Source: CAVTUU01 sp045804965 (GTDB lineage: Bacteria > Chloroflexota > Chloroflexia > Thermomicrobiales > UBA6265). From it: 64,000 nt of DNA. Where the stretch lies: positions 1-64,000 of the forward strand of contig JBJMMD010000025.1 of assembly GCA_045804965.1 (NCBI GenBank). Direction: 5' to 3'. Under the pieces are notes generated by a model. That model made no database searches. It was not told where the DNA came from and saw only the letters and a list, made by a program, of their open reading frames with translations. Shown here piece by piece: positions 63,035 through 64,000 of this stretch (position 1 is the stretch's first letter; each line of letters starts with the position of its first letter). Both the position numbers and the translations under genes were made by a program.

Positions 63035-63988
63035 ATGCGGTTCGGCGTGTTCGTGCCCCAAGGTTGGAGGAGAGACCTCGACCGGATCCCGGATCCCGTC
63101 GAAAAGTTCGAAGCGATGACCACGGTTGCGAAGGTCGCGGACGAGGGCAGTTGGGACTCGATTTGGGTTTACGACCACTTTCACACCGTGCCGGAACCGG
63201 CACTGGAAGCAACCTTCGAATGCTGGACGATCACCGCGACCCTGGCGCGCGACACCAGCCGGGTCAACGTCGGACAGATGGTGACTTGCAACGGCTATCG
63301 CAATCCCGCCCTCTTCGCCAAGATCGCATCGACCGTCGACGTCGCCAGCCACGGCCGCCTCTACGCCGGTTTCGGGGCGGGATGGCACGAGGTGGAATGG
63401 AAGGCCTATGGCTACGAATGGGTCGACACGCCCGTACGTATGGCGAAATTCCGCGAGGCAGTCGAAATCATCCATAAAATGTGGACGGAGGATTATCCGG
63501 TCTTCAATGGAAAGTATTACCGCATCGACAAACCGATCAATGAGCCGAAAGGCGTAAGTAAACCGCACATTCCGCTCTGGCTCGGCGGCGGTGGCGAACA
63601 AGTCACGTTGAAACTGGTCGCGAAATTCGCCGACGCGAGCAACTTCGGGTATTCCGATCCTGAAGTGTTCAAGCAGAAGCTCGAAGTCCTCAAGCGCCAT
63701 TGCGAAAACGAGGGCCGCGAAATCGACACGATCACAAAATCGACCAGCCTCTTCGGCTATTTACTGGCTGATGGTGAAGATCCGCACACGATCGACGTTC
63801 CCGGCGGTCAAACACGGGAGGAGTTCGAAAAGAACGTCTTCATTGGCACGAGCGACCAGTTCACCGAAAAGATCGAGCAGCTGAGGTCTGTAGGCGTCGA
63901 CTACGTGATCGTCTACATGCCGAATGTCGCTTACGACCAGCGCCAGGTTCGGCAATTCGCCAAGGAGATCATCCCCCGGTTCGCGTAG
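63035..63988 (+). CDS. LLM-class F420-dependent oxidoreductase
   Basis: GGAGG lies 7 bases before the ATG. The 317-residue protein is a luciferase-like TIM barrel: MRFGVFVPQGWRRDLDRI, SIWVYDHFHTVPEP, MVTCNGYRNPALFAKIASTV, DVASHGRLYAGFGAGWHEVE, YGYEWVDTPVRMAKFREAVE and PLWLGGGGEQVTLKLVAKFA. It belongs to the F420-type branch (TIGR03560-like), which uses reduced deazaflavin or FMN. The substrate cannot be deduced. It ends 12 bases before the window edge; further genes may follow. Confidence 0.9.
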   Translation: MRFGVFVPQGWRRDLDRIPDPVEKFEAMTTVAKVADEGSWDSIWVYDHFHTVPEPALEATFECWTITATLARDTSRVNVGQMVTCNGYRNPALFAKIASTVDVASHGRLYAGFGAGWHEVEWKAYGYEWVDTPVRMAKFREAVEIIHKMWTEDYPVFNGKYYRIDKPINEPKGVSKPHIPLWLGGGGEQVTLKLVAKFADASNFGYSDPEVFKQKLEVLKRHCENEGREIDTITKSTSLFGYLLADGEDPHTIDVPGGQTREEFEKNVFIGTSDQFTEKIEQLRSVGVDYVIVYMPNVAYDQRQVRQFAKEIIPRFA

Positions 63989-64000
63989 GGCCTCCAATCG

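Noticed and set aside
1..64000. CRISPR arrays, tRNA or rRNA genes, integrase or transposase genes
   Set aside because: I looked for regularly spaced repeats, T-loop-type GGTTCGAATCC segments, rRNA cores and recombinase motifs and saw none that hold up.

Overview
The window is a bacterial chromosome segment with no phage, plasmid, rRNA or tRNA gene that I can recognise. It is GC-rich. Gene starts are ATG, GTG or TTG behind clear Shine-Dalgarno sequences. The exported proteins carry long Thr-Pro linkers. Gene content includes an F420-type luciferase-like oxidoreductase, a DUF1786 protein, a C-terminal-binding-protein-type dehydrogenase, an ECF vitamin transporter and MacB-type ABC permeases. 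Together this resembles Chloroflexota of the Thermomicrobia type. The assignment is an inference from style and gene content; no marker gene proves it.

Layout. 1-8.6 kb: a truncated secreted metallophosphatase, a PIG-V-like mannosyltransferase, a ParB-like protein, a NUDIX hydrolase and an OsmC protein, set among decayed genes (SRPBCC gene with a nonsense codon, HTH fragment, C-terminal relic of the 1804-2238 gene). 8.6-10.4 kb: a more AT-rich patch with one orphan gene. 10.4-13.4 kb: a histidine kinase, a membrane HD-GYP-like protein with degenerate metal residues, and a small secreted protein. 13.6-19.2 kb: the most interesting unit, a cobalamin riboswitch followed by two exported proteins that resemble the alpha and beta halves of animal intrinsic factor/transcobalamin, then an ECF T component and a fused double ECF ATPase, with pdxH close behind. 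19.2-28.9 kb: SIS protein, ROK kinase, Lon protease, ChaB, a flavin disulfide oxidoreductase, and an MFS/M50 pair. 29-37 kb: cell-envelope genes, namely a 1504-residue M23/IPT-like/double-psi-barrel protein, a duplicated zincin-like protein and a rhodanese lacking its cysteine. 37.3-41.1 kb: SIMPL protein, anti-sigma factor, ECF sigma factor and a 2-hydroxyacid dehydrogenase. 41.1-42.1 kb: almost 1 kb without a recognisable gene. 42-54 kb: a DUF1786 protein, a Thr-Pro-rich membrane protein, an alpha/beta hydrolase, a MacB-like ABC exporter, a Vgb-like propeller, a formamidase and pyruvate kinase. 54.4-64 kb: a two-component system, a Nif3-like protein, an aquaporin, a sarcosine-oxidase-like enzyme, a PRC-barrel protein, carboxypeptidase Taq and an LLM oxidoreductase.

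How the genes work together. The riboswitch operon reads as a vitamin B12 capture and import system that is switched on when B12 is scarce: an exported binder in two parts outside the cell, an ECF energising module in the membrane, and no substrate-binding S component visible nearby. The 29-40 kb minus-strand block combines an envelope-type sigma/anti-sigma pair with several exported proteins, so envelope maintenance or stress is a reasonable theme. Most of the rest is ordinary housekeeping and central metabolism. Coordinates given for start codons follow ribosome binding sites where one could be seen.
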